Under the pieces are notes generated by a model that searched no databases, had not been told where the DNA came from, and saw only the letters and a program-made list of their open reading frames with translations. From NCBI GenBank assembly GCA_026770025.1, contig JAMXDE010000038.1, positions 558,001 through 622,000 on the forward strand: a stretch of 64,000 nucleotides of DNA, written 5' to 3'. Source of the DNA: Craspedostauros australis (lineage: Eukaryota; Bacillariophyta; Bacillariophyceae; Mastogloiales; Achnanthaceae). Position numbers and translations under genes: made by a program. Of the stretch, positions 23,501-35,900 are shown piece after piece; within the stretch, counting starts at the first letter, position 1; each line of letters begins with the position of its first letter.

Positions 23501-23805
23501 ACGACGGTGCCCTCCTGGCCATCCAAATCGCTCTCTCCGCACTGTCGGTCCATGAAAAGTTCCTCAAGATGGAAATGGCGTTGATCGATTGGCTGGATCA
23601 AAAGCTGGAGGCGACTTTGGACTCCTCCTCGCCATGGAAGTACGCCGATGAATTCCAGAGGCAAGATTTTGACGCCGACCGCAGACCGACGCAGGTCATT
23701 GTGTCGCATTTGTTGCAGTGGGATTCGTTGATCATCGCCATGCTTGTCTACGCCCTCCTCAAGATCAACGGCATGCGAAGACGCAAAATGCAGCAGTCGC
23801 CGTGA
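20521..23805 (+). CDS. HRD3: SEL1L/HRD3-like Sel1-repeat protein (ERAD adaptor)
   Basis: Predicted 1094-residue protein in one exon, starting at the double ATG at 20521 because a hydrophobic signal or anchor segment (residues about 3-25) follows immediately. In-frame ATGs upstream would hide it. Many Sel1-type TPR repeats follow, e.g. ADAGHPTAQHYAAMAYASGI, HTLAQFYHGGVRGAPQNLTK, AVNGLGLVHLHGI, AHHRLAMIYANGI, ACLRVGDYYYYGR and NFNLGFMHQWGLGLAHDFPL. The order and the C-terminal part (WGLG..DFPLAKRHYDLA, then a single membrane span near the end, followed by basic residues) fit SEL1L/Hrd3, the ER-membrane adaptor that hands misfolded luminal proteins to the Hrd1 ubiquitin ligase. Family length is usually about 750-850 residues; the excess comes from Ser/Gly-rich and acidic inserts, including a long Asp run near residue 660-672. 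Confidence 0.85.
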   Translation: MMETKLLILFGLASMTGMLGGGVLTLQWYVNQEKLIQQKRQSATAGTAGSTASSRPIDNTTPWYFRYIFSRSDDPRLVRSVVNMRDLVAPDGASSQVLIGNAYWNQARSFLQWDAVVGQRPDAEDEEGDAYANRHDPIFVPSIEQYLVHSEDEGNARVSTRAQSSSSSSTAGYPSSIGKTKLAADPAMLLIKAADAGHPTAQHYAAMAYASGIWPVSTAPYDSPNGSAGVISMAPKLQVAEEFIDVSAGVAPAASVHNDENRGSATKREPVSQIIQSYLYWHLAAMGGNIEAAMALAHRIDVVHPDFEPNDGGGSSQTSGQAGSTSSCERSLPYYEAAGNGIMDQLEHAPNSRGRVLPPQDHHSLAEIYMHGGQSSQLDWHNKPSESKDALQFYHIRATMGVDATAYAYGGAGSAVAAAMKSKTSSATAGAASLTAAQPDIDAAHTLAQFYHGGVRGAPQNLTKALFYYEISSEFGDRWDAHGHLGMFYFWGLGMDRPYRYTAWEYFDMGAPLGLEGCRRRHDKSLRLSRQQKQQQNNGAADDDDSEDDPLVDDSRNKRVVTCDPRAVNGLGLVHLHGIPGELKPDLQLAEKYFTLAKEMGSIDAGYNLAMMWLGWKTHYKSVDDLSSDGKSSAEGVEHPFQQEPQQAAAAKGKTGGDGDDDDDDDDDDDVYDTFALHKSRVPGKQVYKGSTQKDYTDAIRLLTAAAGEDHIMAHHRLAMIYANGIKVRGNDGVIEFDVIKPDCQRARKHYKWITERASLDRSFRLRNAYKHYSNGNMEASLRNYLAAAETGSATAKSNAAFLLESGHCLGLSPHDCAKASVRLWKAAATLGNAEACLRVGDYYYYGRMRTNADGKEDSFGYHRIIGPFGWLQYIIFPEVYLPKLIASIDEPLKRFVRKLVGMASSSSSSSSSGMQNGEQRNDATAVDTESADSEEVTLNDLAMAAHYYTLAAEKHSSPRANFNLGFMHQWGLGLAHDFPLAKRHYDLAGNGANDGALLAIQIALSALSVHEKFLKMEMALIDWLDQKLEATLDSSSPWKYADEFQRQDFDADRRPTQVIVSHLLQWDSLIIAMLVYALLKINGMRRRKMQQSP

Positions 23806-24340
23806 TACGTGAGAACTGGTGGATGATCGGGCGGGTAGATTTGGCGGTGTTGGAGCGGTGACCGCAATGGTGGTGGTGGTGACAGAAATGGACGTGCAAC
23901 TGCGCATCACGAAAGTCCAAATGATACAATACTATGTGCGGTGTGGGTTACGATACGATCAGAGTACCGTACAGCTACGAGTATGCTGCAGCAGTACGAA
24001 TGTATGAACTCGATGTTGGAGCGCATACAATGTAGCATTGAATTTTCTGACGCTTGCTTTCCAAAGTCGTACCATACAGCTTTGAACTCTATTGGGGCTG
24101 CGATCGAAGGCATCGCTGATGGACACACGCACGAGAGAAGAACTCGTCGTGCCAATACACACAAAGCGTGGAGTATGTGAATTCGTCTGGTGCAGTCTTC
24201 CTCCTCCTCTCTCTCTCTGTCTAGAATTCCACGAGTGGAACCACTTCAAGTAGCTTCAAGTTAGTTTCTCTCCAGAGAGTAGAGTAGGTCTAAATTACGT
24301 GGACGGCTCTTCACCAACTCCTCGCAAATCGCTGATTGCT
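23806..24340. other. Intergenic region between convergent genes
   Basis: About 535 bp between the stop codons of the HRD3-like and EF4 genes. It should hold both 3' untranslated regions and polyadenylation sites. It contains a CT/GA-rich patch near 24195-24220 and ACGAGTA-type words near 23973, but no gene. Confidence 0.5.
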
Positions 24341-24473
24341 CTACTCACTGTTATCCAACTTCAGCACGGCCATGAAGGCCTCCTGCGGGACGTTGACCTT
24401 ACCAATGGCCTTCATTCGCTTCTTACCCTTCGCCTGCTTCTGCAGCAGCTTCTTCTTTCGGGACAGATCGCCA

Positions 24474-24504
<31 letters not shown>

Positions 24505-26935
24505 TGGGCGAGATGGATTCGGATGCGATAACCTTGACGCCGATGCAGGATTGGATCGGGACCTTGAACATCTGGCGCGGGATGAGGTTCTTCAAGGACT
24601 TGGCGAGCTTGCGTCCCATGGATTGGGCGTTGTCGCGGTGCACGATGCAGGCCAGCGGCGATGCGAGTTCGTAGTTGATCTTGACGTCGAGACGGACGAG
24701 GTCGCTCTCGCGGTAGTCGGTGATGCTGTACTCCATGCTGGCGTATCCCTTGGTGCGGGACTTGAGCTGATCGAAGAAGTCGGTGATGACTTCACCCAAT
24801 GGCAGTTCGTAGATGATGGTGGAACGGGTTGGGGTCAGGTACTTGATGTCCTTGAGGATACCTCTTCGTTCCTGGCCGAGCTCGATGATGGCGCCGTTGT
24901 ACTCGCTGGGGGTCAGAATCTCCATGCGCACGAATGGTTCGAAGGTCTTTTCGTCGCGCGTAATGTCGGGCATCTTGGCGGGCGAGTCGATCTCCCTCTC
25001 GGTGCCATCGGCATTTTTGACCTTGTACACGACACTTGGTGCAGTGACGATCAGGTCCACGCCATACTCACGCGACAAGCGCTCCTGCACGACGTCCATA
25101 TGCAACAATCCCAAGAACCCGCAACGGAAACCGAATCCCAAAGCACCCGAGTTCTCCGGCTCGTACGTCAAGGCGGCATCGTTCAATTTGAGCTTTCCGA
25201 GAGAATCACGCAGCGTTTCGTACTGATCCGCGTCGACGGGGAACAGACCGCAGTAGACCATCGGCACGCTGTCGGTGTAACCTGGAAGGGCCTCCACTTC
25301 TGGCCCGCCGTTGTTCATGTCCTTGAACTGCTTGGCAAGACAGAGGGTGTCACCAACACGCGCATCGAGCACGTCCTTGATGGAACCGCACATGTAACCG
25401 ACCTCGCCGGCACGCAGGGTGTCGACCTGGACCTGGTTGGGCGTCATGACGCCGACCTCCGTGACGTCGTGCTCGGCCTGCGAGGCCATGAAGCGGACCT
25501 TGTCACCCTTCTTGATCTGACCGTCGATGACGCGGAAGAAGACGACGATGCCACGGTAGGCGTCGTAGTACGAGTCAAAGATGAGAGCACGGAGTGGTTT
25601 GCCCAGTTCGGCCTTGGGTGGTGGCACGAGCCGCACGACAGATTCGAGGATGTCGTCGATACCGATGCCGGACTTGGCCGATGCGTGCACGATGTCGGTG
25701 CAGTCCAAGCCGATTGTGTCTTCGATTTCGGTGGCGACGCGGTCCGGATCGGCGGCTGGCAGATCGATTTTGTTGAGGACTGGGATGATCTCGAGATCAT
25801 TCTCCAGCGCCAAATACACGTTGGCAAGTGTCTGTTACGTATGCGTGGTCGCATGTCATTGCGTGTTGGTGTGTGGTAATGAAGGGTGGAGGTGAATGAG
25901 AATCGAGTAGAGTCCAAGAATGTCAGAAGCGTACAGATTGTCGATGCTTGTAGCGACGCAGGACGAAGATTCAGAATTCCATCCGATCCATTGTTAACAT
26001 CATTCCAAGCACCACATATACGACCATCATAAAGTATGGTGAGATATCGACAAGCACCATTCTCACTGACCTGCGCTTCAATTCCTTGCGACGAATCCAC
26101 GACGAGCAATGCACCTTCGCAGGCGGCCAAACTGCGCGAGACCTCATAGGAGAAATCGACGTGACCAGGTGTGTCGATAAGATTGAGGGTGTACATCTCC
26201 CCGTCCTTCTTGCTCTTGTACAAGACGCGCGCCGCCTGCAGCTTGATGGTGATGCCGCGCTCGCGCTCGAGATCCATGTTGTCCAGCAGCTGTGCCTCCA
26301 TGTCACGCGATGCCACAGTTTCCGTGGACTCCAGGAGACGGTCGGCGAGCGTGGATTTGCCTGCAGCAGGGTCGTGCGATTCATGCAGTTTACACGATGT
26401 GTTTGCGAATGTGTGAATGTGTGAATATTTGAATGAGCGAGTGAGTGAGAATACGAGCACGACAGCATGAACAGACAATCAACCAAGCAGCCGATGATTC
26501 ATCTGATGATGATGCGACCACAATTCTCTCTCATTTTGGCGCCACTGATTTGAGAGGGCATGTCATCACATCGATGTTGCGTTGTGCTACTCTCCCATGG
26601 CATTGGCAACGCGTTCGATCCTCATTATTCGTATCTCCCACGCAAGTTCTTGGATACATTGACTCCATCTCACGTCGCTTCACTCCATTCCCTCCCGTCG
26701 CTGCGTCAATCTCCATTCCACCCAATAACAACGCACCATGATCAATGTGCGCGATGATGCTGAAATTCCGAATGCGTTCGGCATTGTATTCAATATCCGC
26801 CATTTTCAGACGGCTGCTGCTTGCCGTCCGTCTTCTATGCTGGTACTGTGCGTTCGGTGTCACCCATGCCTGCGACGATGATGCCAAAAGCATCAATCCG
26901 GCAAAGACAGCCGTTGCTCTCTGCAATCGGAACAT
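24341..26935 (-). CDS. lepA: Elongation factor 4 (LepA), plastid-targeted, three exons
   Basis: Exons are 26737-26935, 26071-26360 and 24341-25831, all with GT-AG borders. The joins rebuild [14 protein letters not shown] (G1/P-loop) and [20 protein letters not shown] exactly as in LepA, giving 659 residues. Further GTPase motifs are DTPGHVDF (G3) and NKIDLP (G4). The protein then has the EF-G-like domains and the LepA-specific C-terminal domain ([25 protein letters not shown] is part of it, then [15 protein letters not shown]). EF4 acts on ribosomes during elongation and back-translocation. The N-terminus is a clear signal peptide ([17 protein letters not shown]) followed by an Arg/Ser-rich transit region, fitting import into a secondary plastid; the aromatic residue after SSQA fits the diatom pre-sequence motif. 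Total length is about 60 residues above bacterial LepA, which the pre-sequence explains. Confidence 0.95.
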
Positions 26936-29900
26936 CTTGTGGGGCAGTGCGATTCCTTCTTCTTTGCGATGGCAACGCCTCTCCTCTTGTGCTTTGACAA
27001 GTATCGATTGATCGATCGTCCCCGAACAAGTACTCTCCTACACTCGCACACTCGTACGCAGAACCTCACAATCGCTCTCATTCAAGTTCGATGTGATGTG
27101 ATGTGATGATTGCGAAGAAGGATCGATGATCGATCTCTCTTTGGCTATTGGTCGTTCCTCTCACTCACCAACGTTTTCCACATTTTTCAACACAAAATGC
27201 CATTCTTGTTTCTGTCTTTTTCGTGCTGACTGACTGGATGGCGCCAAAAGACAGTGAGGCATTCGAATCACTCGACTCAGCATCTGACGCACTTCTATCA
27301 ATCAACATCTATCACAGTACCTTTTATAGAGTGTATATTAGCGTAGTCTAGCCTTTGTTTCACAACTACTACTTGGGCCTCAATGTCGAGTTCCACAGCT
27401 CCCATCGTGCCAGAGGAGATACTTCAACTCCAGTGCAGTACAATTTACTCTACTCTAATATGCTCTAATCTACTCTAATCTATTGTACTTTATTGTACCC
27501 ACTGTCACATCTTATTTCAAGACTATCCTCTAATACCATTACATCGCATCGATCGGTTGCGACGGAAAGGATCGGGTGTACTCCTCCAAGTTCTTGCCCG
27601 CCTTTTGGATGTGGCGGCACAGTTCCAACAGCGACGACACCGTCATGCCCACCGTCAGGAGATCCGGTTCCGATTGCAGCATCGCCACGAGCTCGAGGCG
27701 GATCGAATCCAAATCGCGGAACGAGGCAGCCGATGCCACGGCTTGCAATCCATTTTGATTCTGCGGGCGAACCCGCGCATCGGGATACGCGACGCGCAAG
27801 TTGTTGCAGCAGATGCGCAGCTGGATCCAGACCTTGGACAGGAGCTTGGCGTAAAGGAGCGGCCAGGTGGAGTGATGGGCGGGGCTGTGTGCATTGGTCA
27901 TTGTGGTGGTTGCCGATGATGTTCCTTCCACGGCATCCCCTTCCGTTCGACTGGCGGGATGGTGTTGCCACAGCTCCTCCAGGGACTTTGTCAAAGCAAC
28001 GGCCTGCTCGTACGCGGCTTCCGAATGATGCACGAAGCCCGAAATGTGGCTGAACTTCAGCTGATGCGAGCATCCAAGCTGCGGTTCCTTCAAGGCTGAT
28101 GGAACCTCCTTCTTCAACGTCACGGTGATCGCTTTGAGTTTTTGCAAGGAACGCGAGTAGGTGTCACTCGTCATGCCCGATTGACGTTGTTCACCTCCAT
28201 CTGTTTGTCCTTGTCGTTCTGAGATGCTTTCCGTCTCCACCACGTCGCTATCGCTATCGCTATTGCTGTCGCTCTCACTGTCTTCATTTCTGTCACCGTT
28301 ATTGCGTTGCGTGTCTTGTTGTTCGACGTCATCATCCAGCTGTGGGTGCCGCCCCACTGTCTCTGCAATGTCGGCAACGTAGTCGCGAATCCCTTCGACA
28401 AAATCTTCCATCGTTACGAAGAACTTCATCATCTGCTCCTCCACGATGACTTGGCTGCTGCGTGGGAACAGCAGCAGTTCCACAATCGCAAACAACATCA
28501 CACCGACAAAGATAAGCTGGATCCGTTTGGGGACGTATCCGTACACATCGACATCGTTTTGGACGGAACCGTACGACATGGACCCGATGCTCGTGGCGGC
28601 GTAGGTGTACTTGTAGGCATGCTCCTTGTTGCGCAGGTAGACGGCGGCAAAGGTGAATGCGCCGATGGATGCGATGGTGATGGCGTCGTTGCTTCCAGGG
28701 AACAGGTCGACAATGAGCATGGCGTAGGCTGCGGCGAGGATGGTTCCGAACAGTCGATCGGCCGCTTTGTGAAAACTGCTGCCTTGATTGACGAGGTTGA
28801 CGGAAGCGATCGTCAGACCAGGCCAGAATCCGAAGGGCGCCGAGACGTCCCACAGGTAATCCACGGATACGAACAAGCTCGCGAGGATCATGCCGACCGA
28901 TGTCTTGACGGCCAGTCGGCGTTTCATCGGGTCATGCCAAAGCCAAGCTGGTTGCCACCATGTTGCGATGAAGGCATGAGCGGTGTTGGCGATCCAAGCA
29001 TGTGTGACCTGCATCACTGCAGACAGCTGGTGCTTCAACGTGACAAACATGTTGTGATCCCTCCCGTTGGTAGCTGCGGCTGAGGCCGTCTCCTTTTCCT
29101 TGTCGTCTTGTCGCTGCGTCACATCTAATCCAGCATCGCCGTCGCTGTCGCTGCCATATTCCAACACAAACCCTCGCACCATCGAGAAGACGCTATGAAA
29201 CGACGTGATACGCCGAATCAGATGCGCCATCTGCGGGATGGTCCGTTCCGTGGACCCATGGTGCTGCGTCAGCACGAGTTGCATGGCCTCATGCACGGCA
29301 TTGCCCAACTGCCACTCGCACTGTTCCAGCTGCGTTTGCAAACCGCGCGTATTGGCAAAGTCCTGTTGCAAGAAGGCATCCAACAGCTGCGAGTACGATC
29401 CTTCCATATGCTTGGCGAGGATGCGGCGGATGGCGCGGGCGTGGCGATCGTGCGAAGCGATGGCTTCTCCCAGAAACCGCTGTTTCAACGCATTCTGCAA
29501 GAGCTTGAGATTGGGTTGCTGATGACGTTGCAGATATCCAATCCACCGTCTGAGTTTGTGGAGATTGCAGCTTTCCTGTTCGGCCTTGGGCAGGAGGGTG
29601 GTCATCTCTTCGAGGGTGTCGCTGGATCGTTCCACGAGAAGTTCGATGCCGGCCGCGGCTGCGCGGGCCATGGTGGAGGATTTGCCAGCCGCAAAGGTAT
29701 AGGCGTCGGCCTCGTTGAGGCACTGCGTGACGTCGTCGGTGTACCGCGTGAGGAGCTTGTGCAGCTTGTCGGTCGCCAAGTTGGGACGCGGCAGGGCATT
29801 CATGAGGATGGCGATGGCGATGCCAATCAAGTAGGATGCGCAGTATCCCAAAGGTACGTGCCATTCGACTTGTTTGCGCACGGGCGCGGCGACGACGATG

Positions 29901-32900
29901 TACATGACGAGGATCATGAGGTTGCGGTAGGTGAGCCAGGGGCAGGACATGATGAGGAAGGAGAGTCCGAAGGTGAGCATCGGCAGGATGGACTTGGCCA
30001 TCGTGGGTGGCAGGTCCTGCAGGAGCATGCCGAATGGAAGGCTGGCGAAGGATGTGAAGAGGACGCTGCGGGCGAAACCGCGGCTGATGATGATGGATTC
30101 GCCCATGCTGGTTCCGAGGCAGACATGGAAGAAGATGTTGCCGATCCAGACCGCGCCGAGATGGACCTCGTCTGGCTGCGTGAAGACGAGGAGCGAGAAG
30201 TGAAGCACGCAGCCGATGGTGGTGCGCGTCGCGATGTCCAGCCGTTGGGCCATGTTGCCTCCATGATCCTGCGATCGTTGCAGCATCCTGCGAAGGCAGT
30301 TGCAGGGGTTGGGAAGTCCACGACGATAATCGTCATCATCGTGAGAGAAGTGTCGTTGCCGTTGCCAACATCGAAGAGCATGATGAGCATGATCGCTTCG
30401 ATGAAGATGGTGCTTCCGTCGATCGTCGGGAGGTTCGTCCTTTTGGGAAGGATCAACACGAAGCGGAAGAGTGGTCAGATCATCCCACGAGTAGGCATCG
30501 TTGGTGGACATCGTTTCGTCGGAAGCGAAGCACTTTGAGAACGAGGCGGCGCGATTCGGTTGCGGCGCTTGTTCCAAGGTGCTGCTCATTGCCGTCGGTC
30601 TCTTTCGCTGCTGCTGTTGATGCTGTTCATGCTGTTGTCGTTGTGGCGTCATGGTGGAAGATGGCGGCATGTCTGCGAGTGTTGAGGGTGCTGAGGGTGC
30701 TGAGAGTGCGCGTGGAGTTGTTGGATGTGAGTGTCGTGTGTCCTGTGTTGTGCGTGGTGGTTGATGTTTGATGTGTTGGTGAAAACAGCAGCGCTGGGCA
30801 CGAGCAGTGTGCTCTGCATCTTTCATTAGAGTGGAATGAAGCTTCACAACAACCCTGGATGGATGTTCTTCATCGTCTTGAGCTGGTCAGGGAATGAAGA
30901 TTGTTGTGGGTCTGGCCAGCACAGCACCACATCGCATCGCTGCATTGCATGATTTCAATGGTGGTGAGCCTCTCCAAGAGCATTGGCACTTTCGCCAACA
31001 CAAACTGAACTGACGAAACAGAACCGACGGGACAGAAGAGAGAACAGCAAAGAGAGAAATCCAAACACACACGATCGTGGGAAGAGAAGAGAAGAGAGAG
31101 GTGGAATGACGCGGCACGTCCGTGTTCTCATTTGCAATCACAGACGCGATCATCGCGAAGTGTGTTGGTGTGTCTCCACGTTTGCATTTTGGGTGTTTGT
31201 TCCCTTGGTTTCGTTGGCGCGCATCAACTTCCAAGTCATGGATGCAACAGAAGAACAGGAATTGATCGACCAATTGGACCGTATGAGAAGCGAAGCGAAA
31301 GAATGTCATGTCGTGAGTACGATAAATGGAATTACGTCACGGTGACGATGGCGACTTGGTGACAACGGTGACGTGGACAGTGTCGACGTCGTGAGTTCCG
31401 TCTACTCCGACGATTCATTTCGCGCTTTTGTGTGCCTTCTTGGCGTGTTCATGAGTTCGCGTGTGTCCCCGAAACTGCTCAGGCACACAGCGAAGCATAC
31501 GCATGTTTTGTGCTGATCATGGATCGTCACGGATGTTCATTGAACGCTCCAATTTCGAACAGGAAGAGGGAAAGACCTCAGACGCAGGACCAGAGAGAGA
31601 TCAATTGGTCGATGAGGATGGAGGGATGGACGTATGGGTGGGTTGGTTGGTTGGTGGACGATTGGATGCGGCCACGTGACCCTCGCAATCGATAGGAGAC
31701 CTCCCCTTGGGTTCAAACCTGCGGCTACGAGAAGCAGAGAGAGTATCACCTCTACCTGACGAACGGCCGTGATGTTCCTCAGTTTCGACGAACATCAAAC
31801 TACATCATTCTTCACATCAGCCTTCAGGCCATTCCTCACATCAATCCGCGATACTTCGCACCCCGCTGTGGCCCTCTCCAGAGAGCGTCTTGGGAGAACA
31901 GATCTTTCCCGTTCTGGTTGGAGGCTCCAAACATCGCCGAGGTCGCTATCCGTCTCTCTTCCTGCGAACTCTCGTGAGACCCCTTCTGCGTGTTCATCAA
32001 CAGATTGGTCGATTGGTCGATTGGTCGATTGGTCGATCGCATGGTCGTTGACACCTGCCCACCCTCGATCTCATAAAATCACAAACAAGGCCAAATTCAC
32101 TTGTTCAACGTTTCCAAAACTACGTCATTGAAGACAGCAGAGTCCCAATACTTCGGAGCAGAGAAGGAGCTCGAGTGCGAGTGCAGAACAGAACAGAACA
32201 GATCCAAGCAGAGCATACAAGCACACACAAGCACCATGTCTTCCCACGATATCGAAGACGTCGCTCATGACGACAGCAACGCGCATGGGCCCATCAAGTC
32301 GGCAACCTTCGGCAATCGCAAATCATCCCTCGCAATGACGTTGCAGGACTCACGCAAGATTCCCATCGTCGAACTCAATCTCAGGAATGTCACGTACCGC
32401 CCTGTCACGTCTGCCATCGGCAAGGCGGCACCTCCCACAGCGGCTTCCAACACATCATCCCAACAGCAACCGCAAGAAGGCGGACGTCCTCGCACCACCG
32501 TGCTGCACAACATCACGACGAAGGTGTCACCGTATCAACTCACGGCATGGATGGGACCCAGCGGCAGCGGAAAGACGTCCCTTACTTCGGTTGTCGCCGG
32601 ATTGATGAAGGACCCCGTCAACGATCTCACGCCAGAAAGCGTCATCACCATCAACGGCGAGATCGGTCGATTGCCCAAGCGCCTGGTCGGTGTGGTGTGG
32701 CAGGACGATCTGCTCCTGTCGCATCTCACCGTCGAAGAGACCATCACGTTTGCCGCAAAACTCAAGACGCCATCATCATCGCAGGAGGACAAGGACTTCA
32801 CGCAGACGCTCATCCAGGAGACGATGAAGGAGCTGGGATTGCTGCACATCCGCGACAACCTCATCGGTTCCGCCTTGGCCAACGTGCCCGGCATCAGCGG

Positions 32901-35900
32901 CGGCGAGCGCAAGCGCACGGCCGTGGCAGCGGAATTAGTGGCGCGTCCGTCATTGCTTCTGCTCGATGAACCCACATCGGGGTTGGATGCCACGACGGCC
33001 AGGGATCTCATGAAGACGTTGAAAGAGCTGGCCTGTACCATGGGGCATGCCATCGCCGTCGTCATCCATCAACCGCGCACGGATATCTTCAAGCTTCTCG
33101 ATCATCTGCTGTTGCTGAGCAAGGGGCACGTCCTGTACGATGGACCAGCGCAGCAGGCGCGCGCCTACCTCGAATCGTGTCCGACCGTCGACTCCCTGCC
33201 GGAGGAAACGGGCATTGCCGATTGGATGATGGATACGGTGATGATGGACGAACAAACGCGAAAGCATCAGATGGAGGAGGCAGCAACGCAATCCTCGTCG
33301 TCGTTGGAAGTCGCGCCCGTGAGTGCCTTGGCGCAACGGTGGAGGCAGCATGCGGCGGAGCATGATGGTATGATCAAGTCCGCTTCCATGGAACACACAC
33401 CGACGTCCTCACACACGTCTGCGGGGCAGTGCGGCAAGCCCCTGCAGACTCGGCTGTCGACTCTTGAGGAATTGAAAACAAGCACCGTCAAGTACGAGGC
33501 GTCCTTCTGGCTGCAGCTGCAGCTGCTCATGACCCGCACCATGAAGCAACGTCGTGGCGAGAAGCTCACGGCGGTGTCCCTCATCCTTACGTTCACTTTC
33601 ATCTTCCTCACCTGCCTCTTCTGGTGGCAGATCCGCGATGACACTTCGGCAACCTACGAGCGCAATTCGCTGCTCTTCTTCGTCCTCATCGCGCAAGGCA
33701 ATGCCATCGTCGTCGGCAGCCTTCAGGTCTTCCAACGCGAGCGTGCCCTGCTGCGCCGCGAACGTGCCAAAAAACTCTACGGCGTCCTGCCGTTCTTCTT
33801 GGCCAAGATCGCATCCGATCTCACCAACAACATCATCCTGCCCGTCTTCTACGGCATCGTCGTCTACTTCGCCGCAGGACTGCGCTTGACGGCGCCGCAC
33901 TTTTTCAAATTCGTTCTGGCCTACTACCTCACGCTCAGCGCGGCGCAGAGCATGGGATTCCTGCTCAGTATTTTGATCCCCAACATGGCCATCGCTTTGA
34001 TCATCGCACCCACCCTCACGCTGTTCATGTTCATTCTGGGCGGATTCTACATCCCCCTCAACAGCATGCACGATGGCATCCAATGGGCCAGCTATCTGTC
34101 ATTCGCGCGCTACGGATACTCGGCGCTGCTCATCAACGAATTCGGCGATCGCGAGATCGAATGCGCCACGGACGTCGACGTCGTCATCTCCATCGGTGGT
34201 AGCGATCTGTGTCCGCTGCCCGGCGAGTTGGTCTACGAGAGTTTGGGATACGAAGGCATCTTCACGGACTACTGGTTCAACGTCGGCGTGCTCGCTGTGA
34301 TCTTGATCACGACCTTGACGTCGGCGTATTGGATGCTGCGGTTGTCGCGATGAACGGTTTGGATGGCATGGCGTGGCATGGCGTGGGTGGAGCACCAATG
34401 CAGGCACCATACACAAGAACAAATGATATAATGGTACATAGAGAAAAATAGAAAGAGTATAATACTACAGCTCATCGCCATTGCCGTCACCATCGTTGTC
34501 CTGTTGGGACTCTTTCCTTCGTTGCAATTCCGTCTGCATCCGAAAATCGATCTGCAGCTTCACCTTGCGGTATGTCGCTTGCAGAAACTGGACGTGTGTC
34601 TGGATCAATGGCAAGCGCGATTGCCTTGCAGTGTCGTTCTCCTCCAACAACAGCGCCGCGATACGATCGGCCTGCTGCTGCAGTTCCTGCAAGGTCCGTA
34701 CCACATGCTTGCGCAGGATTATGCTGGTCTCCATAATGTACCGCTGGTGCAGATATTGCTGCATCGCCACGTCCTTGCGCACGACGAGAGCGTCGTAGAA
34801 TTGATCCTGAATCTGCGGCACCTGTTCCAGGATGCTGTAGAGCACGACGTCCCACACCGGCTGCGAGATGGCGCCGTCGCTCGTGCGGAAGACCATGCGT
34901 TCCGTGTCGTATCCCACATCGACATGGCGTTGCGTGGGGTTCGTGGCCAGCCAGTCGCAGTAGATCTCTGGCTGTTCCGTGTCGACGAACCCGAAGACGA
35001 TCAACCAACGATACGGGATGGTGTCGACGCCGTACGACAAGGTGAGTTGGGCACCTTTCGGAACTGGTTGCGTCGTGACGAAGACGGCGTCGCCGTTGGT
35101 GCTGTCGTATGTGACAACGGCATTGTTGCGCACGTTGTGATTGAAGATGTCTCCCATGGGCACCAAATCGAGATCATCGAGTTCGAAGTGCGGATCGTGC
35201 GGCAGAGCCAATGTGGCATTCTGCAGCAGCTGCGATTGTTTGGGATAACTCCAGCACCTCGTGAAGACGACGTTGAACGCATATCGAATCAATTCGTCAT
35301 CCAGATTGGTACGCGGCACCACCGCATCGGGCAACAGCTGCAACGCCGACCGAAACACCTTGAGATGCTGAATCTCGATCGACGCCAACGCCCATGCGCG
35401 CGGTGGCAAACACTCCAACTCGTCCTCGGTCATGCACGTTGCCGTGTCGAATGTTTTTGGCAGCGATTGGAGCCACGGCGACCACATCGATGCGTCCCGC
35501 AGGAAGTGACGCAGCAGTTCGACGAAGATGATGAATTGGGGGATCTGATCTTGCAGTTTGTGCTTGGCGATGTGTTTGTAGGCGGTTTGGAATGCTACTG
35601 CTTCTGTTGCAGCTGATGTTGACGATTGTTCTTGCCGATTGGCGTGATATATTTTGCTCGATGCAAAGTGCACTTGAGTCGGAACCGTCATGATCTTGGT
35701 CCTTGCTGGAATGTCCTGCACGGCGAAGTATCCCCAACCAACGGCCTCCGCTTCATCCGCTGCATGGCCAACGGGCGTCAATTGCATCCAATTCTCGTGG
35801 AACACCACGCCATGCTGCTGTGCCCAATCCAACGTGGATCGCAGATCTCGAGGTTGCGATTGCAGAGATTCGTAGATGGTGGCATCGCCGTCTGCTGCTC